A stretch of DNA of 13,904 nt from an uncultured Collinsella sp. (GTDB taxonomy: Bacteria; Actinomycetota; Coriobacteriia; Coriobacteriales; Coriobacteriaceae). Every line of letters begins with the position of its first letter. The stretch's first letter is position 1. A program made the position numbers and the translations under genes. Shown piece by piece: positions 5,459 to 13,278 of the stretch. The stretch spans positions 1 to 13,904 of the forward strand of contig CAAEOW010000046.1 in NCBI GenBank assembly GCA_900757705.1, in the 5' to 3' direction. The notes beneath the pieces were generated by a model that was not told the origin of the DNA, did not search any database, and was given only the letters and a program-made list of their open reading frames with translations.

Positions 5459-8400
5459 GGCAGGTCCTGCAGGGCGATGACGTCCATGCCCATGTCGTTG
5501 GCGCTGCCGTGACCCTGCTGGTCCTCACGCACCGCCTCGATGGCACTCACGTACGTGTTGGCGGCAGACATCGCGGTCACGCAGGTCACACCGCGTCGCA
5601 CTGCCTCGGTGCGCAGCAGATAGCCGTCGCCGCGCGAGCCCGGACCGTACGGCGTGTTGATGATCACCGCAATCTTGCCATCGGCGATGAGGTCGCCGAT
5701 GTTGGGGCGCTCGCCGTCGTGCGGGCCGCTAATCTTCTCCACGATCTCGCACGTCACGTTGCCTCCACGCAGCACGCGCGCCGTACCCTCGGTGGAGCAG
5801 ATGTCAAAGCCCAGGTAACGCAGGATACGCGCGACCGAAAGGATGTGGCGCTTGTCGCGGTCGCACACGCTGATGAATACCTTGCCGGCGCTCGGGTCGG
5901 GCAGCTTGTAGTCGATCGCCAGCTGCGTCTTGGCATATGCCTCGGGATAGCTCTTGGCGATGCCCATGACCTCGCCCGTCGACTTCATCTCGGGCCCCAG
6001 GATGACGTCGGCGCCCGGGAAACGACCCCAGGGCATAACGGCTTCCTTCATGCAGAACCAGTCCAGCTGACGTTCGTCGCTCGGCAGGCCCAAGCTCGCG
6101 ATGGAATCGCCTGCCATGATGCGCGCCGCGCATTTGGCCAGCGGCACGCCGGTGGCCTTGGAGATAAACGGCACGGTACGGCTGGCGCGCGGGTTGGCCT
6201 CGATCACGTAAACGGTCTCGCCCTTAATGGCGTACTGCACGTTGACCAGACCGCGCACGCCCAGCGCCATCGCGATGCGGCGCGTGGTCTCGCGGAGCTT
6301 CGCCTGCAGGCTCTCGCTAAAGCTGAACGGCGGGATGCAGGTCGCGGAGTCGCCGGAGTGAATACCGGCTTCCTCGATATGCTCCAGGATGCCGCCGATG
6401 TATACCTCTTCGCCATCGCACAGGGCGTCGACGTCGGACTCGATCGCACCCTCCAGGAAGCGGTCCAGGTACACCGGGTAGTCGGGGCTAATGCGCGCAG
6501 CCTCGGCCATGTAATCGCGCAGATGCTCGGCATCGTAGGCGATCATCATGCCGCGGCCGCCCAGCACATAGCTCGGGCGCACCAGCAGCGGATAGCCGAT
6601 GTGCGCGGCCACGGCCTCGGCCTCCTCAAACGAGGTGGCCTGGCCCGCCGGCGGGTACATGATGCCCAGCTTGTCGAGCAGAGCGGCGAAGCGCTCGCGG
6701 TCCTCGGCAAAGTCGATGGCATCGGGCTTGGTGCCCATAATGTTCACGCCGCTCTCCTCGAGCATGCGCGCCAGCTTAAGCGGGGTCTGGCCACCGAGCG
6801 TCACCACGACGCCGTCGGGGCGCTCGACATCGATAACGTCCATGACGTCCTCGTAGGTGAGCGGCTCAAAGTACAAGCGGTCCGAGGTGTCGTAGTCAGT
6901 CGAAACGGTCTCGGGGTTGCAGTTGACTATGATGGTCTCGAAGCCGCGAGCCGCCAGTGCGTAGCTCGCGTGCACGCAGCAGTAATCGAACTCGATACCT
7001 TGGCCAATGCGGTTGGGGCCGGCGCCCAGGATCATCGCCTTGGGCTTGTCCGCCGGCGTGGTCTCGTCGGGAGCCACGCACTTCTTGGCATCCGGGCTCG
7101 TGCGGTAGATGTTCTCGTACGTCTTGTAGTGGTACTCCGTGGCGCTCGAAAACTCCGCAGCGCAGGTATCGACCGTCTTCATGCTTGGAACCACGCCCAG
7201 ACCCTTGCGATAGGCGCGCACAAAGCGCTCGTCCGAGCCGGTCAGCGCGGCAATCTCGGCGTCGCTCGTGCCGTACTGCTTGAGCAGGCGCATCGCGTCG
7301 GCGTCGATATCCTCCACACGCAGGCCGCGGATGCTCTCCTGGACCTGCACCATGTCGTTGATACGGTTGAGGTACCACGGATCGATACCGCAGATGGCAT
7401 GGATGTGGGCGATGTCCCAGCCACGGCGCAGGGCCTCGACCACAAAGAAGATGCGGTGCTCGGTCGGGGTTGCCACGGCCTGAGCGAGCTCATCGTCGCT
7501 CAGCTTGTCGGCACCCTCCTTGCCACCGGCGCAGATGCCCTGGTGACCGTCCTCCAGTGAGCGCATGGCCTTGCCAAAGGCCTCCTCAAAGGTGCGGCCG
7601 ATCGCCATGATCTCGCCCACGGCCTTCATGCGCGTGGTGAGCGTGGGGTCGGTACCCTTGAACTTCTCGAAGGCAAAGCGCGGCACCTTGACCACGCAGT
7701 AGTCAATCGTGGGCTCAAAGCAGGCGGGCGTTGCCTTGGTGATGTCGTTGACGATTTCGTCGAGCGTATAGCCAACGGCCAGGCGCGCGGCGGCCTTGGC
7801 GATGGGGAAACCCGTGGCCTTGGAGGCCAGTGCGGACGAGCGGCTCACGCGCGGGTTCATCTCGATGACGATCAGACGGCCGGTCTGGGGGTTCACGGCA
7901 AACTGCACGTTGGAGCCGCCGGTCTCGACGCCGATCTTTTCCAAGATGGCGAGCGAGGCGACACGCATGCGCTGATACTCAAGGTCGGAGAGGGTCTGCG
8001 CCGGTGCCACCGTGATGGAGTCGCCGGTATGCACGCCCATGGGATCGAGGTTCTCGATGGAGCACACGATGATGCCGTTGCCGGCGTGGTCGCGCATGAC
8101 CTCCATCTCGTACTCTTTCCAGCCCTCGATGGACTCCTCGACCAGCACCTCGTGGGCAGGCGAAAGCTCGAGGCCCTGGCTCACGATAGAGACGAGCTCC
8201 TCATGGGTATGCGCGATGCCGCCGCCGGCACCGCCGAGGGTAAAGCTCGGACGCAGCACGCAGGGATAGCCCACGCGCTCGGCGATGGCCTCGGCGTCAG
8301 CCACGCTATAGGCGTAGCCCGAGCGCGCGACCTCCAGGCCGATCTCGGCCATGGCCTCGTTAAAGAGCTTGCGGTCCTCGCCGCGCTCGATGGCGGCCAG

Positions 8401-8757
8401 GTCGCAACCGATCATCTCGACGCCGTACTTGTCGAGCGTGCCGTCCTTTGCCAGCTCGACGGCGGCGTTCAGACCGGTCTGGCCGCCCAGCGTGGGCAGC
8501 AGCGCGTCCGGGTGCTCTTTCTTGATCACGCGCTCGATAAACTCGGCGGTGATAGGCTCAACATAGGTGCGGTCAGCCAAGCCCGGGTCGGTCATGATGG
8601 TCGCCGGATTGGAGTTGACCAGGATGACCTCAAAGCCATCCTCCTTGAGCACCTTGCAGGCCTGGGCGCCGGAGTAGTCGAACTCGCAGGCCTGACCGAT
8701 AACGATGGGGCCCGAACCAATAACGAGGATGCGCTTGATGTCAGTACGTTTAGGCAT
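5443..8757 (-). CDS. carB: Carbamoyl-phosphate synthetase large subunit
   Basis: The 1104-residue synthetase subunit makes carbamoyl phosphate from bicarbonate, two ATP and ammonia delivered by CarA, feeding pyrimidine and arginine synthesis. The N-terminus PKRTDIKRILVIGSGPIVIG is typical. It has two homologous ATP-grasp halves. The first has GQACEFDYSGAQACKVL at 21-37, the glycine-rich LGGAGGG at 174-180 and IEMNPRVSRSSAL at 298-310. The second has GAGPNRIGQGIEFDY at 578-592, LGGRGMM at 732-738 and IEANPRASRT at 852-861. The C-terminal MGS-like allosteric domain is at about 955-1080. I start at the ATG at 8757; the frame is open further but would overlap carA. The gene begins one base after the carA stop codon, with its GAGGAG site inside carA, so the two are co-translated. 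The last residues fall within a large inverted repeat. Confidence 0.98.
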   Translation of the reverse strand: MPKRTDIKRILVIGSGPIVIGQACEFDYSGAQACKVLKEDGFEVILVNSNPATIMTDPGLADRTYVEPITAEFIERVIKKEHPDALLPTLGGQTGLNAAVELAKDGTLDKYGVEMIGCDLAAIERGEDRKLFNEAMAEIGLEVARSGYAYSVADAEAIAERVGYPCVLRPSFTLGGAGGGIAHTHEELVSIVSQGLELSPAHEVLVEESIEGWKEYEMEVMRDHAGNGIIVCSIENLDPMGVHTGDSITVAPAQTLSDLEYQRMRVASLAILEKIGVETGGSNVQFAVNPQTGRLIVIEMNPRVSRSSALASKATGFPIAKAAARLAVGYTLDEIVNDITKATPACFEPTIDYCVVKVPRFAFEKFKGTDPTLTTRMKAVGEIMAIGRTFEEAFGKAMRSLEDGHQGICAGGKEGADKLSDDELAQAVATPTEHRIFFVVEALRRGWDIAHIHAICGIDPWYLNRINDMVQVQESIRGLRVEDIDADAMRLLKQYGTSDAEIAALTGSDERFVRAYRKGLGVVPSMKTVDTCAAEFSSATEYHYKTYENIYRTSPDAKKCVAPDETTPADKPKAMILGAGPNRIGQGIEFDYCCVHASYALAARGFETIIVNCNPETVSTDYDTSDRLYFEPLTYEDVMDVIDVERPDGVVVTLGGQTPLKLARMLEESGVNIMGTKPDAIDFAEDRERFAALLDKLGIMYPPAGQATSFEEAEAVAAHIGYPLLVRPSYVLGGRGMMIAYDAEHLRDYMAEAARISPDYPVYLDRFLEGAIESDVDALCDGEEVYIGGILEHIEEAGIHSGDSATCIPPFSFSESLQAKLRETTRRIAMALGVRGLVNVQYAIKGETVYVIEANPRASRTVPFISKATGVPLAKCAARIMAGDSIASLGLPSDERQLDWFCMKEAVMPWGRFPGADVILGPEMKSTGEVMGIAKSYPEAYAKTQLAIDYKLPDPSAGKVFISVCDRDKRHILSVARILRYLGFDICSTEGTARVLRGGNVTCEIVEKISGPHDGERPNIGDLIADGKIAVIINTPYGPGSRGDGYLLRTEAVRRGVTCVTAMSAANTYVSAIEAVREDQQGHGSANDMGMDVIALQDLPQHTV

Positions 8758-8758
8758 G

Positions 8759-10198
8759 TTAGTTCTCCTCGGTCGCAGCGTTCTCGGACTCGGCGAAATT
8801 CCAGCCGGCGAGGCGGTCCTTCGCGGTGTCGATGTCCAGGTAGTTCTCCTCGCCGTCCATGAGTCGCGTAAAGGCGGTAAAGAGATAGTGGGCATCGGTG
8901 GGGCCGGGCGAAGCCTCGGGGTGGTATTGGACCGAGAAGCACGGGGCGTCGAGCAGCTGGATGCCCTCGGCGGTGCCGTCGTTGAGGTTCACATGTGTCA
9001 GGCGAATGCGACCAAAGCGCTCGTTCATCACGACCGGCGCGATGCCGCGACGCACCCAGGCGCGCAGGTCGCCGCCGGCCGCATGCTCGGTTTCGCCGCC
9101 GGAAAGCTCCGGAATCAGTTTGCCCAGACTGGGGAACAGCAGGCCAAAGCCGTGGTTTTGCGCGGTGATCTCCACGCGACGGCTCACCAGATTCATAACC
9201 GGCTGGTTACCGCCACGGTGACCGAATTTAAGCTTTTCCATTTGGGCGCCGCAGGCCAGGCTGATCATCTGGTGACCGAGGCAAATGCCAAAGACCGGCA
9301 CCTTGCCGATCAGCTGCTGCACCTGCTCGTAGGTCTCCACCACGGCGTCGGGGTCGCCGGGGCCGTTGGACAAAAAGACGCCATCGGGATTCATCTCGAG
9401 CACCTGCTGGGCGGGAGTATCCCACGGCACGACGGTAAGGTCGCAGCCGGCGCGGACCAGCCCCTCCAGAATGCCGCGCTTCACACCGCAGTCGTAGGCG
9501 ACCACTTTGTGACGGGCAGGAGCGGCAGGGGCAAGCGCAAAGTCATGCGTAGCGGGCAGGTCGCTCGCGGCAAAAGCGTGGGGCTCAGGGCAACTCACGG
9601 TCTTGACCAGGTTCTCGCCCACCAGCGTCGGCGCTGCGGCCAGACGCTCGGCAAGCTTGACGACGTCAAAGATCTCAGTCGAGATAATGCCCATCTTGGA
9701 ACCGTTGTCGCGCAGGTGGCGCACAAGAGCGCGGGTGTCGACACCCTCGATAGCGACGATGCCGTGGGCACGCAGGTACTCCGGCACGCTGACGGCCGAG
9801 CGCCAGTTGGAAGGCGTGGCGCACATGTCGCGGACGATCATGCCGCGCATGGCGGGAGCGCTCGCGGGGCGGGTAGCATCACCGGGGAAGGCCGACTGGA
9901 CGTCGGTCTCGTCGATGCCGTAGTTACCGATCTGCGGATAGGTCATGGTTACGATTTGGCCGGCATAGCTCGGGTCGGTCATGACCTCAAAGTAGCCCTC
10001 AAGCGAGGTGTTGAAGCAGACCTCGCCGGTCGCAGTGCCCTCGGCACCACATGCACGGCCATAAAAAACGGTCCCATCCTCAAGGTACAGGATGCAGGGA
10101 CCGCAGGTGCCCTTGCTGGTTTTGGCCAGCATGCGCTGGCAAAGCTCGCTGGGCGCGAAGGTGCGGGCAGCAGTGCCCGCAGTATGGTTGTTCGCCAT
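8759..10198 (-). CDS. carA: Carbamoyl-phosphate synthetase small subunit (glutamine amidotransferase)
   Basis: A 479-residue subunit that hydrolyses glutamine and passes ammonia to CarB. The N-terminal CarA domain begins near residue 35 (CILYLEDGTVFYG), with CFNTSLEGYFEVMTDPSYAGQ at 61-81 and GVDTRALVRHLRDNG at 152-166. The class I amidotransferase domain has GICLGHQ with the nucleophile Cys306, and HPEASPGP with His426 and Glu428. It is about 100 residues longer than E. coli CarA. The extra length comes from an N-terminal extension of about 35 residues, a roughly 36-residue insertion between QNHGF (347-351) and THVNLNDGT (401-409), and a C-terminal tail. The catalytic residues are intact, so I expect it to be functional. 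The ATG at 10198 is preceded by AGGAG at good spacing, just after a PyrR-like hairpin. Confidence 0.97.
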   Translation of the reverse strand: MANNHTAGTAARTFAPSELCQRMLAKTSKGTCGPCILYLEDGTVFYGRACGAEGTATGEVCFNTSLEGYFEVMTDPSYAGQIVTMTYPQIGNYGIDETDVQSAFPGDATRPASAPAMRGMIVRDMCATPSNWRSAVSVPEYLRAHGIVAIEGVDTRALVRHLRDNGSKMGIISTEIFDVVKLAERLAAAPTLVGENLVKTVSCPEPHAFAASDLPATHDFALAPAAPARHKVVAYDCGVKRGILEGLVRAGCDLTVVPWDTPAQQVLEMNPDGVFLSNGPGDPDAVVETYEQVQQLIGKVPVFGICLGHQMISLACGAQMEKLKFGHRGGNQPVMNLVSRRVEITAQNHGFGLLFPSLGKLIPELSGGETEHAAGGDLRAWVRRGIAPVVMNERFGRIRLTHVNLNDGTAEGIQLLDAPCFSVQYHPEASPGPTDAHYLFTAFTRLMDGEENYLDIDTAKDRLAGWNFAESENAATEEN

Positions 10199-10202
10199 AA
10201 TT

Positions 10203-10207
10203 CTCCT
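10203..10207 (-). promoter_or_regulatory. carA ribosome binding site adjoining the leader hairpin
   Basis: AGGAG on the minus strand, four bases before the ATG at 10198. It begins only two bases after the end of the PyrR-like stem at 10210-10227, so stabilising that stem would crowd the ribosome binding site. Confidence 0.7.
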
Positions 10208-10209
10208 TC

Positions 10210-10227
10210 CCGGTCTCTCCGGACCGG
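10210..10227 (-). promoter_or_regulatory. Candidate PyrR-binding RNA hairpin in the carA leader
   Basis: On the minus strand CCGGUC (10227-10222) pairs with GACCGG (10215-10210) around CGGAGA. The element GGUCCGGAGAGACC (10225-10212) matches the PyrR loop consensus ARUCCNGNGAGGYU, as I recall it from Bacillus, at every position except 1, 12 and 14. The changes at 1 and 14 turn an A-U pair into G-C, and the change at 12 turns U-G into U-A, so the fold is kept. PyrR binds such loops when UMP or UTP is high. Because the stem touches the ribosome binding site and no terminator is seen, translational repression, as described for mycobacteria, would be the mode. Strong in silico, untested. Confidence 0.6.
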
Positions 10228-10248
10228 CTTAAAGGTTGGTAGTTAGGC

Positions 10249-10270
10249 CTTGCGGTATTTTAACCGCAAG
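10249..10270 (-). promoter_or_regulatory. Second hairpin in the carA leader
   Basis: CTTGCGGT (10249-10256) pairs perfectly with ACCGCAAG (10263-10270), loop of six AT bases. It lies 22 bases upstream of the PyrR-like hairpin and has no U-run on either side. It may stabilise the leader RNA or be part of a larger fold. Further upstream, ATTTCATCGAAAT (10288-10300) is a palindrome with another GAAAT at 10307. I cannot place the carA promoter securely within 10271-10335. Confidence 0.4.
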
Positions 10271-10335
10271 TATGCGCCATGGCGTTAATTTCATCGAAAT
10301 GTTTACGAAATGATAATTATGACTTTCTATGCATA

Positions 10336-10442
10336 ATGATTTTTCTGGAACGGGGATTGAAAAATCAGTCTGCCATGTATGCAGTTGGCGACAAAGTCCC
10401 GCTCTCAGAATGATTATTTAATCCCCGTCCCAGAAAAATCAT
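10336..10442 (-). repeat. Inverted repeat with 23-base arms between carA and the upstream operon
   Basis: Arms 10336-10358 and 10420-10442 are complementary at 22 of 23 positions. The single mismatch is a G-U pair if transcribed from the minus strand but A-C from the plus strand, which points to a minus-strand RNA. The 61-base interior has no gene and carries a third partner sequence, GAAAAATCA (10359-10367), able to pair with TGATTTTTC (10337-10345) as an alternative. The right arm overlaps the 3' arm and U-tract of the terminator at 10438-10474. The role is unknown; it could be a small RNA, a structured 3' end or a remnant of a mobile repeat. Confidence 0.6.
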
Positions 10443-10474
10443 CCCGCGCGGGCACTTGGCTCACGCGGGATGAT
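10438..10474 (-). terminator. Intrinsic terminator of the ABC transporter operon
   Basis: An 11-base-pair stem (10438-10448 with 10464-10474, including CCCGCG/CGCGGG) is followed on the minus strand directly by TTTTT and CTGGG. It starts six bases past the stop codon of the 319-residue protein, so it ends the two-gene operon and separates it from carAB. Confidence 0.85.
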
Positions 10475-10480
10475 GGCGTC

Positions 10481-11440
10481 TTATTTATCCTGCTCCAGCA
10501 GATCGGACGGCGCGCGGTCGGGCTTGCCACCGCGGAAGATCTCGCGACCGTGCAGGCGATGTTCCAAGTCGCGCTCGGCCTTTTCCTCGTCAATCTTGGT
10601 CTGGCTTACCGCCGGGTCCTCAATCAGTGACGACACCGAGTTCACCTGCTTTTGGATGCGCTCGGCAATCGTGTCGTCCATGCTCACGATACGCATCTTC
10701 CAGTCGATGCTCGTGGCATTTGAAGAGCTCTTGGTCCACACAAACGTCAAAATGGCGCTCTGATGGCCCCGTGCGGGAAACATGCCAAAGAAAGAGTCGT
10801 GCTGGATATTGCTGTCCTCATCGATATAGGCGTGCACGTTGTACACCACGCGGTCGATCTTATCATTGAGCAACGCGTTGGTCGCAAGTGCCGCAGCCTG
10901 AATCTGCCCGTTGGACAGCAGCTCGAGCTCGTTGGCAGACGACGTGTCCAACACCGTTACCTCGACCGTGCCCGTACGTTCATCGGCTTCATCGACGGTA
11001 AAGTCGAGCGGGAATTGCGTAAAGCCGTTGCCCCACTCAAGGCCGCCCTTCAGTGCCGTGGAAACGGTATCCACCGAAACACTCTCGGACAGGTTGGCAG
11101 TGTTCAGGCGGCGCATCACGCCGTAGCCAATCTGCATGCCCACGATCAGTACAAGGATGCCGATGACCACAGCCATAGCGGTCTTCGTAATAGTATGGCT
11201 CACCTGCGAGCCCGAAGGGTCGTCCTCGGACAGCGGGTCGATCTGTTTTGTCTGGCTTGCGCGATCTTCGCTGCGAAGCTGCGCCAGCGCCGCCTTGTCG
11301 CCGCGCTTGGCAGCAGCCTCTTTTTCGCGCATGCGCTCGGTGCGCTTTTTGGCAAGCGTCGGATCCAAAACGCCGGATGCGTCGATCTCGGAGAATAACT
11401 CCGTCACTTCTTCCGGAGTCAAAGGGTTCTTCTCAGCCAT
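10481..11440 (-). CDS. Single-pass membrane protein of unknown function, partner of ABC exporter
   Basis: I do not recognise a named family. The 319 residues divide into three parts. A charged cytoplasmic N-terminus (1-82) carries a helical, Lys/Arg/Glu-rich stretch at about 29-60 (KKRTERMREKEAAAKRGDK). One transmembrane helix lies at about 84-106 (ITKTAMAVVIGILVLIVGMQ). An outer domain of about 210 residues has alternating strand-like segments (TGTVEVTVLDTSS, SAILTFVWTKSS, SIDWKMRIVSMDD) and ends in a charged tail. There is no signal peptidase or lipobox motif. The ATG at 11440 follows AGGAAG closely. The gap to the upstream ABC transporter gene is only 19 bases, so they form an operon; the outer domain may assist the exporter or respond to the same stress, which is inference only. 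Confidence 0.8.
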   Translation of the reverse strand: MAEKNPLTPEEVTELFSEIDASGVLDPTLAKKRTERMREKEAAAKRGDKAALAQLRSEDRASQTKQIDPLSEDDPSGSQVSHTITKTAMAVVIGILVLIVGMQIGYGVMRRLNTANLSESVSVDTVSTALKGGLEWGNGFTQFPLDFTVDEADERTGTVEVTVLDTSSANELELLSNGQIQAAALATNALLNDKIDRVVYNVHAYIDEDSNIQHDSFFGMFPARGHQSAILTFVWTKSSSNATSIDWKMRIVSMDDTIAERIQKQVNSVSSLIEDPAVSQTKIDEEKAERDLEHRLHGREIFRGGKPDRAPSDLLEQDK

Positions 11441-11459
11441 ATACTTCCTGTCATATCAA

Positions 11460-13232
11460 TCAGTCGAGCTCGTGCGCACGCGCACCTTCGAACTGCATTC
11501 GATAGTAACGGGCATAGGTGCCGCCACGGGCGAGAAGCTGCTCATGCGTGCCACGTTCCACAACGCGACCATGCTCGACGGTCGCAATCTCGTCGGCATG
11601 TTTAATGGTCGAGAGACGGTGGGCGATGATGATCGTGGTGCGACCGCGCGCCAGGCGCTCGAGCGACTCCTGCACTGCCTCCTCGCTCTCGTTATCCAAG
11701 GCGCTCGTCGCCTCGTCCAGAATCAGGATCTTGGGGTTCTTGAGAAACACGCGCGCAATGGCCACGCGCTGCTTCTGGCCGCCCGAAAGACGGCCGCCGC
11801 GCTCGCCCACGACCGTGTCGTAGCCCTGCGGCAGCGACTCAATAAAGGCATCGATATTGGCGCGGCGAGCGGCCTCGGCGACCTCTTCTGCCGTGGCGCC
11901 TGGCTTGCCGTAGGCGATGTTCTCGCCAATCGTACCGTCAAACAGATAGACATCCTGCTGCACCAGGCCAATGGCGCGGCGCAGACTCTGTTGCGTCACG
12001 TCGCGCACGTCCTGGCCGTCGATGCTGATGGATCCGTCCGCCACGTCATAAAAGCGCGGCAGCAGCGAACACGTTGTGGACTTGCCGCCGCCCGAGGGGC
12101 CAACCAACGCAATGGTCTGTCCGGGCTTGATGGACAGATCCATGTGGTCGATAACAGGGCGTCCGTCGGAGCCGCCCTCGCCCAGCTCAACATCCTCGTA
12201 GCTAAAGCACACGTCGCGATATTCAACCGCGCCAGCCGTCACCTGCAGGTCCGTGGCATCTGGCTTGTCCTGGATATCCGGGGCGGTCGAAAGCACCTCG
12301 TCCATGCGCTTAAAGCCGGCGATGGCCTTCTGATACGTTTCGGCCGAATTGACGAGCGTCTCGAGCGGCGTGCAGAACAGCGAAATATAGAGCGCGAAGG
12401 TCGCCATATCGACCGCCTGCAGTTGGCCTTGCGCCACCAGCCAACCACCCAGCAGCACCACGATCACGTACAGCACACCCGAGAGCAGGCCATACGTCGC
12501 AGTGTAGACGCCCATGGCGTGATACATATTCTCCTTGGACGAAAGATAGCGGTCGTTGGAGGCGCGGAACTTGGAGCGCTCAGCTTCCTCGTTCGCAAAA
12601 CTCTTGACCACGCGCATGCCTGCCAGCGAATCCTGCAGCTGAGCATTAATACCGCTGATCTTTTTGCGGTTGTCGCTGAAGACCTCGCGCATGCGCATGT
12701 TCTGCCAAAACATGATGACCGCAAACGCCGCCGTCACCACGGCCATGGCGAGCGCCAGCACCGGGGCAATAGCAAAGAGGATCACAAACGAGCCGACGAT
12801 CTCGATGCCGCAGATGATAATCCACTCGGGCACATGGTGTGCCGCCTCGCAGATATCGAACAGGTCGTTGACCACGCGGCTCATCATGTCACCCGAGCTG
12901 TTGCGATCGAAGTACGCAAAGCTAAAGCGCTCGTACTGATCGAACAGGTCCTCGCGCATCTTAGACTCCATGCGCGCGCCCATCACGTGGCCCCAGTAAC
13001 TCACAAAGTAGCGACAGACGCAACGGATGGCATACATCAGTACCAGGCCAACCGCGATCATACCGAGCGCCTGCATAATAGCAGCCTGACCCTGGGTAAA
13101 GAGCCCGCCGGTCAGATTGCGCAGGATAATGGGAAACGCCAAGTCAATGGCGGCAAGCACCAGGGCACAAACAGTATCGGCAACAAAAAGCCCCATCTGG
13201 GGCTCGTAATACGAAAGAAACCTCTTCAGCAT
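11460..13232 (-). CDS. ABC exporter half-transporter (fused permease and ATPase)
   Basis: A 590-residue MsbA/BmrA-type exporter, expected to dimerise in the membrane and pump out lipids, drugs or peptides using ATP. The transmembrane domain spans about 15-300 with six hydrophobic helices and the usual coupling region (GDMMSRVVNDL near 114-124). The ATPase domain, about 334-585, is complete: Walker A GPSGGGKST at 378-386, Q-loop near 425, signature LSGGQ at 482-486, Walker B ILILDE at 502-507 with catalytic Glu507, and switch His538 in AHRLST. I start at the ATG at 13232, where the family N-terminus (MLKRFLSYYEPQ) begins, with AAGG five bases upstream. An in-frame ATG at 13331 with a far stronger ribosome binding site would add 33 basic residues and cannot be excluded. 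The substrate is not predictable. Confidence 0.95.
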   Translation of the reverse strand: MLKRFLSYYEPQMGLFVADTVCALVLAAIDLAFPIILRNLTGGLFTQGQAAIMQALGMIAVGLVLMYAIRCVCRYFVSYWGHVMGARMESKMREDLFDQYERFSFAYFDRNSSGDMMSRVVNDLFDICEAAHHVPEWIIICGIEIVGSFVILFAIAPVLALAMAVVTAAFAVIMFWQNMRMREVFSDNRKKISGINAQLQDSLAGMRVVKSFANEEAERSKFRASNDRYLSSKENMYHAMGVYTATYGLLSGVLYVIVVLLGGWLVAQGQLQAVDMATFALYISLFCTPLETLVNSAETYQKAIAGFKRMDEVLSTAPDIQDKPDATDLQVTAGAVEYRDVCFSYEDVELGEGGSDGRPVIDHMDLSIKPGQTIALVGPSGGGKSTTCSLLPRFYDVADGSISIDGQDVRDVTQQSLRRAIGLVQQDVYLFDGTIGENIAYGKPGATAEEVAEAARRANIDAFIESLPQGYDTVVGERGGRLSGGQKQRVAIARVFLKNPKILILDEATSALDNESEEAVQESLERLARGRTTIIIAHRLSTIKHADEIATVEHGRVVERGTHEQLLARGGTYARYYRMQFEGARAHELD

Positions 13233-13241
13233 AATCACCTT

Positions 13242-13263
13242 ACGCGGTTTTACCAAACCGCGT
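13242..13263 (-). promoter_or_regulatory. Hairpin abutting the ABC transporter ribosome binding site
   Basis: ACGCGGTTT (13242-13250) pairs perfectly with AAACCGCGT (13255-13263) around a four-base loop. On the minus strand the stem ends directly at the AAGG that serves the ATG at 13232. A ribosome translating from the upstream ATG at 13331 would open it; if closed, it should hinder initiation at 13232. No U-run follows. Confidence 0.55.
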
Positions 13264-13278
13264 TTCGTCTCGACGCTG

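Noticed and set aside
5452..7560. A 702-codon plus-strand open frame opposite carB
   Set aside because: carB is unambiguous on the other strand. The frame has no ribosome binding site or recognisable domain and shows composition typical of an antisense shadow.
8758..8895. 46-codon upstream extension of carB
   Set aside because: It overlaps the end of carA in another frame and precedes the conserved PKRTDIKRILVIG N-terminus; the ATG at 8757 has its own GAGGAG site.
8705..10246. A 513-codon plus-strand open frame opposite carA
   Set aside because: Same reasoning: carA has intact catalytic motifs on the minus strand and this frame resembles no protein.
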